Shown one piece after another: positions 35,006 through 53,132 of a DNA stretch of 64,000 nucleotides. Below the pieces are notes generated by a model, which worked only from the letters and a program-made list of their open reading frames with translations, was not told the DNA's origin and did no database searches. How positions within the stretch are numbered: the stretch's first letter is position 1; every line of letters begins with the position of its first letter. The position numbers and the translations under genes are program-made. Location: assembly GCA_963693365.1 (NCBI GenBank), contig CAVNZM010000008.1:1922001-1986000 (forward strand), read 5' to 3'. The stretch comes from Amoebidium appalachense (taxonomy: Eukaryota > Ichthyosporea).

Positions 35006-35290
35006 CTTGGAGGAAATGGATTCTCAACATCCAAGACATATGATTGGCTTTCAGCTTTGTCAAATCATGTCAATCCATAAAACAAAGCCATATGATTGGT
35101 CCTGTTTATCCGGAAAAGCAGCCTTTTATCTGCAGTGCTAGTATCACAGTTTGTTTACTCGTTCCAAACTCCCCCTCACTCATGCAGTCACGTTGACAAG
35201 TTCACTGTGACTGATTGGACTCCCTTGTTTACCCAGGAAAGAGTCTCCGTGACTTTACGTTGATGGGCATCATCGCCCAATAGGGAATGA

Positions 35291-39049
<3,759 letters not shown>

Positions 39050-39374
39050 TGCTCCATTCCCTATTGGGCGATGTTGCCCATTCAACGGCAAGTCACGCTA
39101 AACTTTTTCCTTGGGGAAATAAGGGAGTATAATCGGTTATAACACGGTGAACGTGTTTGGCCGTTGTGTAGGCGCCTGGGGGAGTTTGGAACGAGTCAAC
39201 AAACTGTGACAGCACCGTGGCCCACTGGGCCGCTAACTTGAAGCTGCTTTTCGATAAACAGGGCCAATCGCATGGCTTCGTGGATCACAGTTTTATGGAT
39301 TGACATGATTTGACAAGGCCAAAAGCCAATCATATCTTTTGGAATGTTGAGAGTCCATTTCAAATTCCTCCAAG

Positions 39375-39382
39375 TATATAAA
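39375..39382 (+). promoter_or_regulatory. Relict TATA box of the protease pseudogene
   Basis: TATATAAA in the duplicated promoter. It is now about 2.1 kb from the pseudogene ATG because of the intervening element. Confidence 0.7.
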
Positions 39383-39438
39383 CAGGCGAGTCTGAGGCGA
39401 CCATGCAGGAGTCTGTTTCTCAGCATTCAGAACCTGAC

Positions 39439-41410
<1,972 letters not shown>

Positions 41411-41454
41411 AAAACTCAAACACCACACAAGACAAGAGACAGTCGCACACCATC

Positions 41455-42738
41455 ATGGCTACATTTATTCGATCCTTTGCTTGCGCTAGCTCGGTGATAT
41501 CAGGCTTTGCCAAAGGCGCAGCTCTACTGCCAATCCCAGACGATATTATTTAACATTCATAAACCGTTATGCATTCAGTACCAAGCACGGTAGAATCACC
41601 ACCTTCACAGCCTTCTGTTTCATCCACCCAAATATCACAGGCCTTTGTAATCACTCACCTATGGGATCCTTCGATGTTATCTCCTCTGTAGTCTCAACCG
41701 TAGGAGTACCATCGAGCACCACGAGCCTGGTTGCCCAACTCACAACCACAGCTAGACAACAACAACCATCACAAACTGCCTCTCCAACCACCACCACAAT
41801 CCCTCTTCCTACTTTATCTTCCATGTTCACACCCCTTGCCTCATCATCCACACAGCAGCCACAAACACCCACAACCGCCTTGCAGGCAACCACCACCTTG
41901 CCACCACTGCTGGCCATCCAACAGGCACCAGCCAGCTCATACCCGTCAGCACATGACTTAGCCGTTGCTCTGGAGGAAGACCCTCAACCCAACCAGCAGC
42001 AGGACACCAGTGCCTACATTGTTGGTTGTTGCGTCACAAATGCAAAGAAGTGGATGGGGTCACTGAGCTACATCAACCGCTACAGCCAGTACAAGCACTA
42101 CTGCGGGGTTTCTTTCATCAACGAAAAGTGGGCCGTGACCGCAGCCCACTGCATCAACTCATTCTACATCAAAGGCGACAAGATATGCACTGGTGGGGCC
42201 AACCTCAACTCAGACGATCAGTTCTCAGTTTATTCCGTCGTCGATTTCGCCGTCCACCCACAGTACAACTTAGCTTTAAGTTTCAATGACATTGCCCTTC
42301 TGAAAATCGACGGCTCCCACCCCGGCCTTTAGATCAAAATGGCCAGCCAGGACCCCAACCCCAGGACCCTGCTGACCGCTGCCGGCTGGGGCTACACATC
42401 CCCAACCAGCCATGTGGTATCCGAGTTCCTGCGTGCCGTCCAATTGCCGGTAGTGACGCAGCAGGCATGCATGGCCGCATACCCAAACAACAACATCGGT
42501 GAACGGGCAGATCTGCGCCGGATTCGAGGCCGGGGGCAAAGACTCGTGCCAGGGTGATAGCGGTGGGCCTCTGTACAGCGGCAGCGACCTGGACGCGACG
42601 ATTGTTGGGGTGGTGAGCTACGGCATGGGCTGTGCTATGGCGTTTACACGAGGGTGTCGCAGTATGCCGAGTGGGTGCGTAGTGTGGCCGTGGATGCTCC
42701 TGGCCCGGTGGTCAGCATCGGTCAGTTTGAATTGATGT
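41455..42738 (+). pseudogene. Trypsin-like protease pseudogene (inverted paralogue)
   Basis: Retains the start (MATFIRSFACAS), stalk, IVG activation region, TAAHC, NDIALLK and GDSGGP segments, and a terminal QFELM, all closely similar to the intact gene on the opposite strand. It is disabled by early in-frame stops after about residue 32, a shift before the segment beginning MGSFDVISS (41661), a stop at 42330-42332, and further frameshifts near 42500 and 42635. The activation site reads IVGC rather than IVGG. It cannot encode the protease. The high similarity of the remaining parts implies a fairly recent duplication. Confidence 0.95.
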
Positions 42739-43423
42739 AGGGTGCTTCTTAGTAGCTATTTACTGGAATGAAAATCTGCTTTTAAAACAACACTTCTTGT
42801 GCTTTATAGCTGCCATTTTTTCCCTTCTAATATGTATATATATAGTCTTAAAAGCGCACGCGTGAAATGGCGGCAAAAAGGCCATCAACAATCGGGCTGG
42901 TCCCGGAGTGCAAAAATTGTTTACAACACCAAGCAGTGACACAAAGCCCAGAGCCGTAGGTAATTTATATCCCCCCCCCCCCCCCCCCCCCCTCCCTCCC
43001 CCCTCCGCTGCCCCTCCCCCCTCCCCTCCCCCCTCTCCCTGCCGTGACCTGACGGGGAGAGGGGAAAAAAAAAGAAAATTTCGAGAAAGAAAGAAAGAAA
43101 GAAAGAAAAGGGAATGCTGATTTCCCTGATCATCCCAATGACTCCAAGAACGAAGTAACCCAATCAACCCCATTGTCGCCATTTTTCAAAGAGCCCGCGC
43201 TAAGTATGTGAGACAAGTTTGCACATCGTGCCTATGGAGGCTGTTGCAATACAGCCCAACATATGGTTGTCTTGTTGCCTTATCTGAGATCGAGGCTGGG
43301 CTTTCCTTTCCTTTTCTTTTCTTTTTTCTTTTTTTTTTGGAGGGGGGGGACTTGGGCGGGCAGGCCGCGGGGGGGGGGGGGGGGGGAGGAGGGGGCTGAA
43401 GGGAAAGGGGTGGGATTGTGTGT

Positions 43424-43478
<55 letters not shown>

Positions 43479-43642
43479 GGGGGGGGGGGGGGGGGGGGGG
43501 GGGGTTAGGGGGGGCCGGGGGGGAGAGAGGCCAAGGGGCAGAGGGAAGTAAATGACGCAGGATTTGATGTGCCAAGTTTTCGTTTGTTTTGTATCTATTT
43601 ATTTGTTCATGTGGCCATACTCAACTTCAGTGGCTTTTTTTT

Positions 43643-43688
<46 letters not shown>

Positions 43689-43692
43689 GGGT

Positions 43693-43730
<38 letters not shown>

Positions 43731-43896
43731 CTGGAGGGAGAATTGCTGCTCTAGCGTCTGCTAGCTTCAAGCTTGACGTAAATCATCCAAAACGACACCT
43801 AAAAGACCTAAAGCCTCGAATATTGCAGGTGGTTGTGTACTGTGGTAACATGCAAGTTGATCAATAGTATGCGCTCTCATTCCGGTAATTATTATT

Positions 43897-43939
<43 letters not shown>

Positions 43940-44259
43940 CCTGCCCCCTGAGGCCCCACAGACGCAAACACACACACCACCACCACCACCACCATCACCA
44001 CCACCACCCCACCACCACCACAACCACCAGTGCCACCACCACCACCATCACCAGAAAAATAGGGGGGGGGGGGGGAAGGAATTCAAGTGAATAAAACCGG
44101 TTTTTGGCCCCAAAATTCAGAGCTTGGGGCACTCACAACCACCTACGTACAGCTCGTACAGCATTTACCTCTGTGCTCTACCAACAGCCACAGCCCACCG
44201 GCGTGGCTGGGGTGAATGCCCTGAGCTAAGTGTGTGCAGATAGTTGGGATTGTTTAAAG

Positions 44260-44400
44260 GTGTGATAGCTTAGCTAATAATACCGTAGCACCCTAGCTAG
44301 AGTACGTACTGTCGGTGCTGGGTGGAAGGCGGTAGTTCCCCCTGAGGGCCCCAAGGGGTCCTCCGGGTCCGGGACCCGGGAAAAAAACGGGATAAAACAC
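44260..44400 (-). repeat. Dispersed repeat family B, copy 2
   Basis: Reverse complement shares about 80 bp with 27430-27525, including AACTACCG, CAGCACCGACAGTAC, GGTGCTA and AGCTAAGCTA in the same order. Confidence 0.78.
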
Positions 44401-44943
44401 CAATAGCTACACAACACCGTAATTAATACCATGGTTAACTTCCCTGCAAGAGACCCAAATGAGATTGTAAGCCTCGAGTAAACAGTGTAAATACCAAACA
44501 CACTATCTATATTGCTCTTCGGATTCCCCACCCACCGGTACCCAGGTGCACCCTCCCCCACCCCATTAACCACCATCACCATCCACAAAATAGAAGATTC
44601 ACTTTCTCACCATCACCCAACACTAGCTAATATCGACGCAACCGCCCAGGTATCTACCCATGCATTCATTACCCTCCGGATCCACGTCCCCGGCCCTGAG
44701 GCCCCTCTCACTTTCCCACCCCCCGTTCCCTTTCCCCCATTTTCTACTGAGCTACTTTAAATCGTGCACTTCGGTGCAGCCCTACCTACTTTTCGTCCTC
44801 TTTAAATCATGGGATACAAATCATTCCTCGTTCCTCTCTCTCTCCCCCCTAGGCCTCCCCCCTCCCACCCCCCCCCCCCTCCCCCTCCCCCTTCCCCCTC
44901 CCCCTCCCCCCCCCCCCCCCCAATTCCGGGCCATTCCCAGACC

Positions 44944-44974
<31 letters not shown>

Positions 44975-46029
44975 ACCACCACCACCACCCATATGTGTTG
45001 TAGCCGCGCAGCGACTCTTACACGTGGCCCGTTAAGTGTGTGTGTGTGACACGTCCTAAATACACATAGATCTAAAGGCCAGTCTACCAGAAGAAGAAAA
45101 AGGAAGGGGGAGGGGGGGGGGGGGAGGGGGGGCGGGGAGGGGGGGAGGGGGGGGGGAGGGGGGGGGGAGCATAGTGGCATTTCGGACTGGCTGAGTTTGT
45201 AGCGGTGATCATTCCCCTGAAAAGCGCTTTTTAGGTCGTGAAACTTATATTTCCTGAAAGCTTATGGTTTTTATATATATTGTTTTGTGAAAATAATAGT
45301 ACTGCAGGCAGCGCTGCAGTCAAAAAAGGTTCCCGGCAAGGTCACAAAACTAACCCTTTATGGTTAGCAACCTGCCAAAAATGGCGCGTAAATACTTGGC
45401 TATTTTTGATTGGGTACCACCTTCTATCATGCTGGGAGGGGGGATGCTCAAGTCACAGGCGCGAAAGAGTTTTTGGCGGGAGATTACTGAGCAGCGGCCC
45501 GGCCCGGCGCCCAGGGTTTGCGTTGACTCGTATCGACCCAAAACACGGTTAAGAAAACCCCGCAGTACGGTTAAAAGGGGGCATTACATTAGTACATACG
45601 ACCCGGAAGGGTGTCAAAATGCTCGGGATTTGCTTTGCCTAAATACGATTAAGAGCGCCAAACCCAGCCGGCCGATCTGAAGGGCCAAAGAGCCCGCATA
45701 CCAGGAGATAAAACTGACGTTTTTCGATTGGTTCGCAGTCGGTGTAGGTACAGTAGGGTTGAGTGGGAGCCTCAGGCGAAGTACAGACCGTTTGACTCAA
45801 GTTACTCAACCAACTACTGTTTTGTTGCATTAGTAAATACATATACATCGTCTTTGCCATGCAGTAACCATTATTGTTCTTTTATTGATTAGGACCGCAA
45901 ACTCTTGGGCTTATGACAAAAATAGTTTAATATGATTGAAACATCCATGTATGTGAGGGCGACTGACGCTCGGATCTCGACGGTAACAAACAATCGCTAG
46001 GGGGACATTCCTGAAGATTACGACACAAC

Positions 46030-46037
46030 TATATAAA
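46030..46037 (+). promoter_or_regulatory. TATA box of the SLC52-like gene
   Basis: TATATAAA about 157 bp upstream of the ATG. The same box occurs before the protease and deacetylase genes, suggesting a shared core-promoter style in this genome. Confidence 0.65.
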
Positions 46038-46193
46038 CGCCTCCACCACAGGTCTCCAAATCATTGTGTCACAAGCAACTCGGCTACCTAGTCACATCCT
46101 CACCACACACGCTACATTTGCAGTTCCCGTAGCTTACTTATTTACAATTTTTCGATCTAGTGTCCTATTTCCGTCTTTTTTTTTCTTCTGAAA

Positions 46194-48395
46194 ATGGCGA
46201 ATGAAAATAACGTAGCAACCTGTGAGGGTCAAACCTCCAAACAGGTCAACGTCGCGCATGAAACAACCAGCACCAAGCGTGTGGCTTTCGCTTACGCACT
46301 GTTCTTTATGATGGGCATATCGTCGTGGCTGCCTGTCAACGCCATTTACTTGCAGATGGTAAGTGTTTGTTTGTGGGGGTCATTTACTGCGCATGCGCAT
46401 GCATCACGGCTATGTGTGTGTAATAACAGCGCTTCACTTGGTCGCAGTATGTTGTGCTAAATTTATTGATAGCAAGCCACAATACTGGTCAGATGTCCAT
46501 GCCTTTACTTTCTCGTGTGAGATTGGGTCCACTAATAACACTATCGGTAACACTGTCCCTTATCTAACCTCACGCATACCACATTGCAGCCGTTTTACTA
46601 CGAGAATCTCTACACCTACGCTGCAAGCATCAACTCCGGCATCTCCTTTGCCATTGTGGCAGCAAACATCTTCCCTCTTGCAGTCATGGTCCTTTCTCGC
46701 TACTTCAAACTGCCGACAAAAACGCTCATATCCTTTGTTCTCACCGGCGCCATCATACTCTGCGCTCTCTTTGGAGTATACTGCTACCTTCTGAAAGGCA
46801 GCACGTCAGCAAACTTTTGGGTTTTGGTGCTTTCGTCTTTCACCGCTGGTTCCATTGGCTGCTTGACAAATGTTTTGTACTGGCCTTTTGCCTCCAATTT
46901 CAGTCCCGTTATCGTCAACGGTCTCTCTGTTGGTACCTCTTTCAGTTCTATTTTTCCCGTCTTAGTTGATACTCTTCAAGGACTCGGAAGTGAGAGCGGC
47001 GCCACACGTGTTTCCATCTTCTTCTACATTATGAGCGCACTGTGTGTGATTCCTTTTGTCGCCTACCTCGGCATCTGCTTTCTGCCCTTCATGAAGAACT
47101 ATGCAAAATCAAACTCTGTCGATAGCATTGCGAGTATCGAGAGCTGCCCCGTCCCTGAAATTATCTCCAACACTGGTGCTAATTCGCAGCCACCCAACTA
47201 CCAGAGCATGGAGAAGAAAACGGATGTGTGCGCCGAAAAGGAAATGGCTGTTGCTGAATTTTCGGAATTGAAATGTTGGCAGTTGAGGCATTCCTTCCCC
47301 GCCACCGTGACCCTAGTGCAATTTGTGAGCTGTATGGCCCACTTTTTTATCACCAGTGTTAACTCATACCTGGTACCATGTGGTGCAAACTACAGCGAAT
47401 GTTTTACCATTCTTCTGCGTGTTGGGATGATCGGCAGCCCAATTGGTCGCCTTATGTCTATTTTTATCAAAAGGTACGGTACACAGAGTTTTGATCCCCT
47501 TTTTACTCGTTGCAAGGCACAGCACTCACAATTACATGTAGCCTCTTCTTTCTCCCTTTCTCTCCCTTCCGCATAATTTTGACCCCGTGTTGCACGCACA
47601 ACTTGAACACGCATGTGAAACTTAGTGTTAGAATGACATTTCCCCAGCAACAAACAACTGTGTGGCTAACACGAACATTTCCACCACAGGGCACCACACG
47701 GTCTCCTCTTCCTTCTCCAACTTGCACTTATCGCATTTATGTTTTTGGCCGGACGGCCTGGTGCTCTGAGCCCCATCGTGTTGTATGTGCTGAGTGGATT
47801 GGAGTCTCTTGTATTTGGCTTCAACAACACACTCATCTACCAGGGCGCAGCTAGCGGCGCCCACATGAAGGTGTGTAACTAAATACAATCCGTGCCCCCC
47901 CCCCCCCGCCCCCCCCCCCCCCCCCCCCCCCCCTCACACACACACACACACACACACCTGCTCACCCCCTCCCCCATCTTGGCTTTCCGCCCTGCGTGCC
48001 CTTCCCCCCTCGCCCCTCCCCCCCCCCTCCCCCCTTCTCCCCCCCCCCCCCCCCCCCCCCACCACCACCTTCCTTCCTCATGATCACAATCCCTCCATTT
48101 ACTCTGTTGCCCTTTATACCTCCTTCACTCTTCACTCTCTCCCATGTGCCATACACGATCACACACACACACTCAACCTATGAAGGAAAACGTTTCCAGA
48201 CGACCGGCCAAAATATACAACACCCACAACTTACAAACGTTTTTTCGCCCACAGAACCAACCCAAAATGATTGGTGGTCCCGTAGCAGCAGACAGCTTCC
48301 ACCTGAGCCGGACCCTCGGCTTTGTCGAGCAGATGGGATCGACCGTCGGATCCACACTGGCCCTCGTGCTCTCACTCACACACGTCATGGTCTAG
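46194..48395 (+). CDS. Riboflavin transporter-like protein (SLC52 family), 4 exons
   Basis: Predicted multi-pass plasma-membrane carrier for riboflavin. Exons 46194-46358, 46590-47473, 47690-47870 and 48255-48395 join in phase to give 456 residues, close to SLC52A1-3 (about 445-470). Family hallmarks are FFMMGISSWLPVNAIYLQM in the first membrane segment, GCLTNVLYWPFASNF, NGLSVGTSFSSIFPVL and QGLG before a short extracellular loop. A roughly 80-residue polar loop follows the sixth segment, as in SLC52. The last exon (GSTVGSTLALVLSL) supplies the final membrane helix. Substrate is inferred by homology; other nutrient carriers of this fold are possible. A TATATAAA box precedes it and AATAAA (48706-48711) follows it. 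Confidence 0.85.
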
Positions 48396-49045
48396 TCACG
48401 TGATTTCATTTCCTTAGAAGGCAAGCCAATCATTGGGCCTTGCCTTCGTGAAATGCGACTTGGCTTGTGTGATTAGACAGTCAGAAAATTTCCGTGCAAT
48501 GGTGCTTTTTTTTGGGTATGAATGGAATTGTAAAGGTGTTGTGTTAACTACTAGCCCAACGTATCTTTGAGCTGAGGGCATCTATATATTCTCGGGTCAT
48601 TAGTGTTAATATTAGAACACCCTGCTGGTCAGGGTTTTAGATTTAAATCTCATCTGTAGCGACTAGAATTACACGCTGCCATGTACATTAACACCGTTGA
48701 ACGCAAATAAACCAGGATGAATAGGCCTTAAATATTTTAGCACAAGCTGTGTGAAATCTTGAAGAATCAGGGGCTAGCGCATGGCTCTATCCCTCCCCAG
48801 TCCCCATCCTTTCCCGTAACACAGTCTCTCTCTCTCTCTCCCCCCCTTTCCCATCTCTGTCTGTCTCTCTCCCTCTCCCCCCCCCCCCCCCTCTCTCTCT
48901 CTCCCCCCCCTCCCCCCCCCCCTCTCTCTCTCTCCCTCCCCCCCCCCCCCTCCCCCCCCCCCCCTCTCTCTCTCTCTCTCCCTCTCTCCCTCTCTCCCCC
49001 TCTCTCTCTCTCTCTCACTCTAATACTGTCTCTCGCGTCTCTCTC

Positions 49046-49086
<41 letters not shown>

Positions 49087-49264
49087 CCTCCCTTCCCCCC
49101 CCCCCCCCCTCTCTCCCTCTCTCTTTCTCTCTCCCTCTCTCCCTCTCTCTCTCTGTCTCTCTCTTTCTCGCTCTCTTTCTCGCTCTCCCCCTCTCTCCTC
49201 TCTCTCTCAATCTCTACCCCCCCCCCCCCCTCTCTCTCTACCTCCCTCCCTCTCTCTCTCTCTC

Positions 49265-49297
<33 letters not shown>

Positions 49298-50124
49298 TTC
49301 CGCCCCCATCCCCCTCCCATCGGCTCCTCCCCCCTCCCCAAACAGTGCCTCCCCCTCCCTCCCCCCCCCCCCCTCCCCCTCCCCCCCCTCCCCCCAACCC
49401 CACCAAAAAAAAAAAAAAAACTGAGGACAGAAAAGATCGGAGAGGGGACTGCAAAGAATAAAAAATAACTAACGTTCTTTCCGTGGAGTTGCAGTATAGA
49501 AAGACTATGTTGTAGTAATAACCTGAGTCAGCACATCAGGCCTGCCTGCAGGCCGTGCAAGGGTGGTGAGGTGTTGAGAGGTGTGCGTTGTGCGTGTGTG
49601 GTGATGGTGGTGGTGGTGGGGAGGGGTGGAGGGGACGAAGGGAAGCGGGAAAAAGGGGGGGGGGAGGGGGGAGGGGGGGAGGGGGAGACCCCAATCTTCC
49701 CAAACACGCCAAACATCTACCCCTCCACCCCCCTTCACAGATGCCTTAATCGTGCTGCCTCCGCCGCCCCCCCCCCCCCCCCCCCCCATCCCCCCCCCCC
49801 CCCCCCCCTCCCTCCCAATCCACCCCTCCCCCCCTCCCTCCCTGCCAGCCCCTTCCCCCACCTTCCTCTTTGTCCGTCGCAAATGTGTACGTCGTGCTCT
49901 GTAACCCATTATCTCCCCCCCCCCCCCCCCCCCCCCCTCCCCCCTCCACCCCCTCCCCCTTCCCCCCCCCCCCCCCAACGGCACCAGCCCCACCCACCCA
50001 GAAACCATCACCACCACCGCTGCCACATAGACACATGCGCGCACGCACACATGCATGCACGCACACTCGCGTGCACACACACACGCTCGCGCAGGCGCGC
50101 ACACACACACACGCGCACACACAC

Positions 50125-50191
<67 letters not shown>

Positions 50192-50219
50192 TGTGCGCAG
50201 ACGTACGCACACAGCTTAC
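48396..50219. repeat. Spacer with (CT)n/poly-C block and (CA)n
   Basis: A roughly 560-bp pyrimidine-only stretch of CT and C runs (48822-49400), interrupted only at a few sites, then CT/C blocks and (CA)n at 50100-50187. No coding exon was recognised. Confidence 0.8.
48706..48711 (+). terminator. Candidate poly(A) signal of the SLC52-like gene
   Basis: AATAAA 311 bp past the stop codon. Confidence 0.5.
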
Positions 50220-50655
50220 CCTATGAAAAAAAGGGTGGGTGCCAGTATGTATATTCCGAATTCGGCAAAAAAACAACCATACATCAATTGTGAAACTCCT
50301 GGGGTTTCTCTGTGCACTGGGGTTATGAGTAATGCCCCATTTACCAATGCCGTGACGAGAGTACAATTTATCCATCCCCCCCCCCCCTCCACCCCCCCCC
50401 CCCCCCCCCTCCCCCCTCTCCCCACCTTCAAAACATCCCACCCAGACACACACACACACAAACACACCTTGCCTGGATACGTGTTATCGTCCGAACCGCT
50501 TATAATCGACAGGTATACTGTGGCATACCCAAAGATCGCCCACTCACATCTGCTAACCAGTATGGTGATAAAAGCAAAACAGAAACAGATCACTCGGCCA
50601 ACTTGCAGAGTTCTCTCTGTTTTCTTCGGTTCAGAAGAACGTAGGGTAAATGTAA
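50220..50655 (-). CDS. Possible exons of an unidentified membrane protein
   Basis: On the - strand, 50655-50468 is open for 62 codons between an AG acceptor and a GT donor. It encodes a basic segment followed by hydrophobic stretches (VGRVICFCFAFITILVS, AIFGYATVYLSIIS). A second open stretch, about 50375-50220, is also hydrophobic (LMYGCFFAEFGIYILAPTLF) and ends at a GTAAGC donor, but its acceptor is unclear. The first resembles a late helix region of sodium/solute symporters only loosely. No start, stop or further exons were found, so this could be a gene relic or chance. Confidence 0.25.
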
Positions 50656-51190
50656 CTAATTGAAGGCGGGCTTTTGGGCCAGGGGAGGGGGGAGGGGGGG
50701 GGGGGGGGTCCCGTTACAGCAGGTGTGCAAATTCGTTGCAGGCAGCCGTTACCCGGATGATAATGACCAATTCCTCTAACAATATTTGTTTCCATCTGCA
50801 TGTCTTCAAGAGGCTACAGCCGTCCAATAGTCTCCTCCGAGCCCCCCCTTCCCCTCTGCCCCCTCCCCCCTCCCCCTCCCTCCCCTTCGGAATCCCTCAA
50901 CCGCCTCCCCTCCGGCTCCTCCCCCCCCCCCCCCCCCCCACCCACACACCCACCCCGGCCCCCGCCCCCCCTCCAATCTACCCCTAGAGGCCGCCCCCCG
51001 GCCGTGCACGTGGCACATCATGTGATCGTTCCGACATTGGCCAGACACCAGGCAGCGACTTGATAAATAATCCCGCCCCCCTCACCCCCCCTCCCCCACT
51101 TAAACCACCACCACTACGACCACCTGCCCCCTCTTCTCCCCCCCCCCCCCCCCCCCGCCCCTCCTTCTCCTTCCCCTCTCCTCCCCCCCC

Positions 51191-51221
<31 letters not shown>

Positions 51222-53132
51222 ATCACCACCACCACCACCATTACCAACACGGAAACAAAAGACAAAAAAACAAAAAGTTCACCAAATGGTATCGAGTGTA
51301 TCAGCTTGCTACCTACAATAAACACCTGTACACCACTTTGCAATTCGCATCGTCCCCCCCCCCCCCCCCCCCCCCCCCCCCACTCCCCCCCCCCCCCCCC
51401 TCCACCCCACCCCCCCCCCCCCCCCCCCCCTACCCCCTCCCCCTCCCCTCCCCCCCGGTCCCCCCCATCACACACACGCACACACACCATCCCCACCCCC
51501 TTCAATCTACCCCTCCTCTATCACCACCTAAGCTTCTTCTTCGATTTATGTTATTGCACTCGAGATACTATTAATAGAGAAACTGATGGCACCACTGTCA
51601 CTGCCCGGTATCAGCATCATGCACCCTGTCATCATTACTCCCCCCCCTCCCCCCCCCCCCCCCCCTCACCTCCCCCCCCTCCCCCCCCTTCCCCTCCTCT
51701 CCCCCCCCCCCCCCTCCCCCCCCCCCCCCGACCCACCCCCTCCCCCTCCCCCCCCCCCCCCCCCCCCCCCCGGGCCCACTCTCACGTTCACACCACCCCC
51801 ATCCCCGACATGTGCCCCCTCTCCCTTTGGCCACTTGAAAAGCCCACCACGCCCATTCGTGTTTTTTAATTGTTGTTGTCTACTGGCTCTCAGAGCTTTC
51901 GTAGTCCAATGGAAGGCCACGATACGCAACATAGAGCACATGCTTCGTCTGTGGCTGTGAGATTACTGCGTCACAAAAAAAGCATCCACTATCAGTCGGT
52001 CATACGGGCGGGCTTACACAAATTGACCACACGTGCACGGAGGGAGCAGCTGAAGCACAAACAAACCCCGGCGTCTCAGTGGATGTACCCAGGCTCCCTA
52101 GATCACAAGCGATTTTATTGGTTAAATCAACAGCCAATCAGATGAGAGAAAAAAGATACGGGATATAAAAACCCAATGGATGAAGCCTTTTGTAAAGTTT
52201 TGTTGCCTTGTAAAGGAAAAAATCCGTTGACGATCTACCGTGATCACCATACATCGATGACATGTAGCGTATTAGGCTTGGCGAGTGCGTCAGTTAGGTA
52301 TTACGGTAGAAATTGAATTTAAACACAGCTTAGTAAATAAACACGAAATAAGTGCTCCAGCTAGCACGCAAAATGTCTTTTATAAACGAGTACTCCCGGC
52401 GGCCGGGGATAGGATTTTAGATCGTGAAGTTCCTGTCCTGGGCGAACATTGAAGTTGTATGCAAACTTTCAGGTCACAGGCGAACTAAGCAACCGGTGCT
52501 TGGGTGAGAATATGAATTCGCCACTTCAGCAGTAGAGTTATATAAAAAATATACAGTAAAAATCAGCGAGAAACTGTGCTTTGAACACTTGAAAGATTCG
52601 AATTATTTAGTTACTCAGGAATTTGCAGAGAAGAAAATGCATCCCTGATGGGGGGGCTCATAGTCATAACGAGGCTTTCAACTCTAGGCACATTTTGATT
52701 GGTTTATATTTCGGGAAACTGGAACGATTGGTCCGATTTCAACCTCGTCGCTATCTCTCAGCTGAATTATGATTGGTGTGTCCAGATTCCAAAGATCTGT
52801 GTCATCTCTATATAAACCTGCACAACCCCTTAGAACGAGACAGTCAGTCAGTCGCCTTTCGCGTAGTGCAACAATCAAAAAGTGAAACATTACGTTCAAA
52901 CATCGAAGAAGTAGGAGGGTGTAACAACACAGAGAGATAATCTTGTTTTCTAGTGCATTTATTATGTCTAGCATAGAAAATTGAGCACCAATACTTTGGC
53001 AAACCCACAATCAGGGTTTTCTTAGAACTCGAACCGCTCAGCCTGTATTCTTCACCACTTCCCGAGCACTTCAGCATTCTGCCTAAGTACACTAGGCCTG
53101 GTTTCCGTGAGGACAGGCACACACCGCGCACA
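50656..53132. other. Spacer upstream of the Agd3-like gene
   Basis: Poly-C rich to about 51775, then unique AT-richer DNA. A TATAAAA lies at 52164-52170, with CCAAT motifs near 52130 and 52175 and no recognised gene behind it. The TATATAAA at 52809-52816 is the likely promoter of the deacetylase gene. Confidence 0.6.
52809..52816 (+). promoter_or_regulatory. Candidate TATA box of the Agd3-like gene
   Basis: TATATAAA 317 bp upstream of the ATG, preceded by GATTGG elements. It implies a 5' UTR of nearly 300 bp. Confidence 0.5.

Larger units (their letters stand above)
33576..35290 (-). repeat. Inverted duplication, arm 1 (intact protease locus)
   Basis: The protease gene, its promoter and about 290 bp of upstream DNA (including GCCCAATAGGGAATG near 35275) recur in opposite orientation at 39050-42738. 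The two arms face each other across about 3.8 kb of repeats. Confidence 0.88.
42739..46193. other. Spacer between protease pseudogene and SLC52-like gene
   Basis: Poly-C/G (42973-42992, 43371-43390, 43690-43731, 43899-43936, 44950-44974), (GT)n (43430-43474, 43648-43685) and a CAC-rich tract (43970-44050). Repeat family B copy 2 lies at 44260-44400 in reverse orientation. No coding exon was recognised. Confidence 0.7.

Noticed and set aside
44274-44588. Open frame of 104 codons on the - strand
   Set aside because: It overlaps repeat family B, with no motif or splice support.
45238-45860. Overlapping open frames on both strands as a gene
   Set aside because: No domain, signal or homology was recognised, and frames overlap without a preference.
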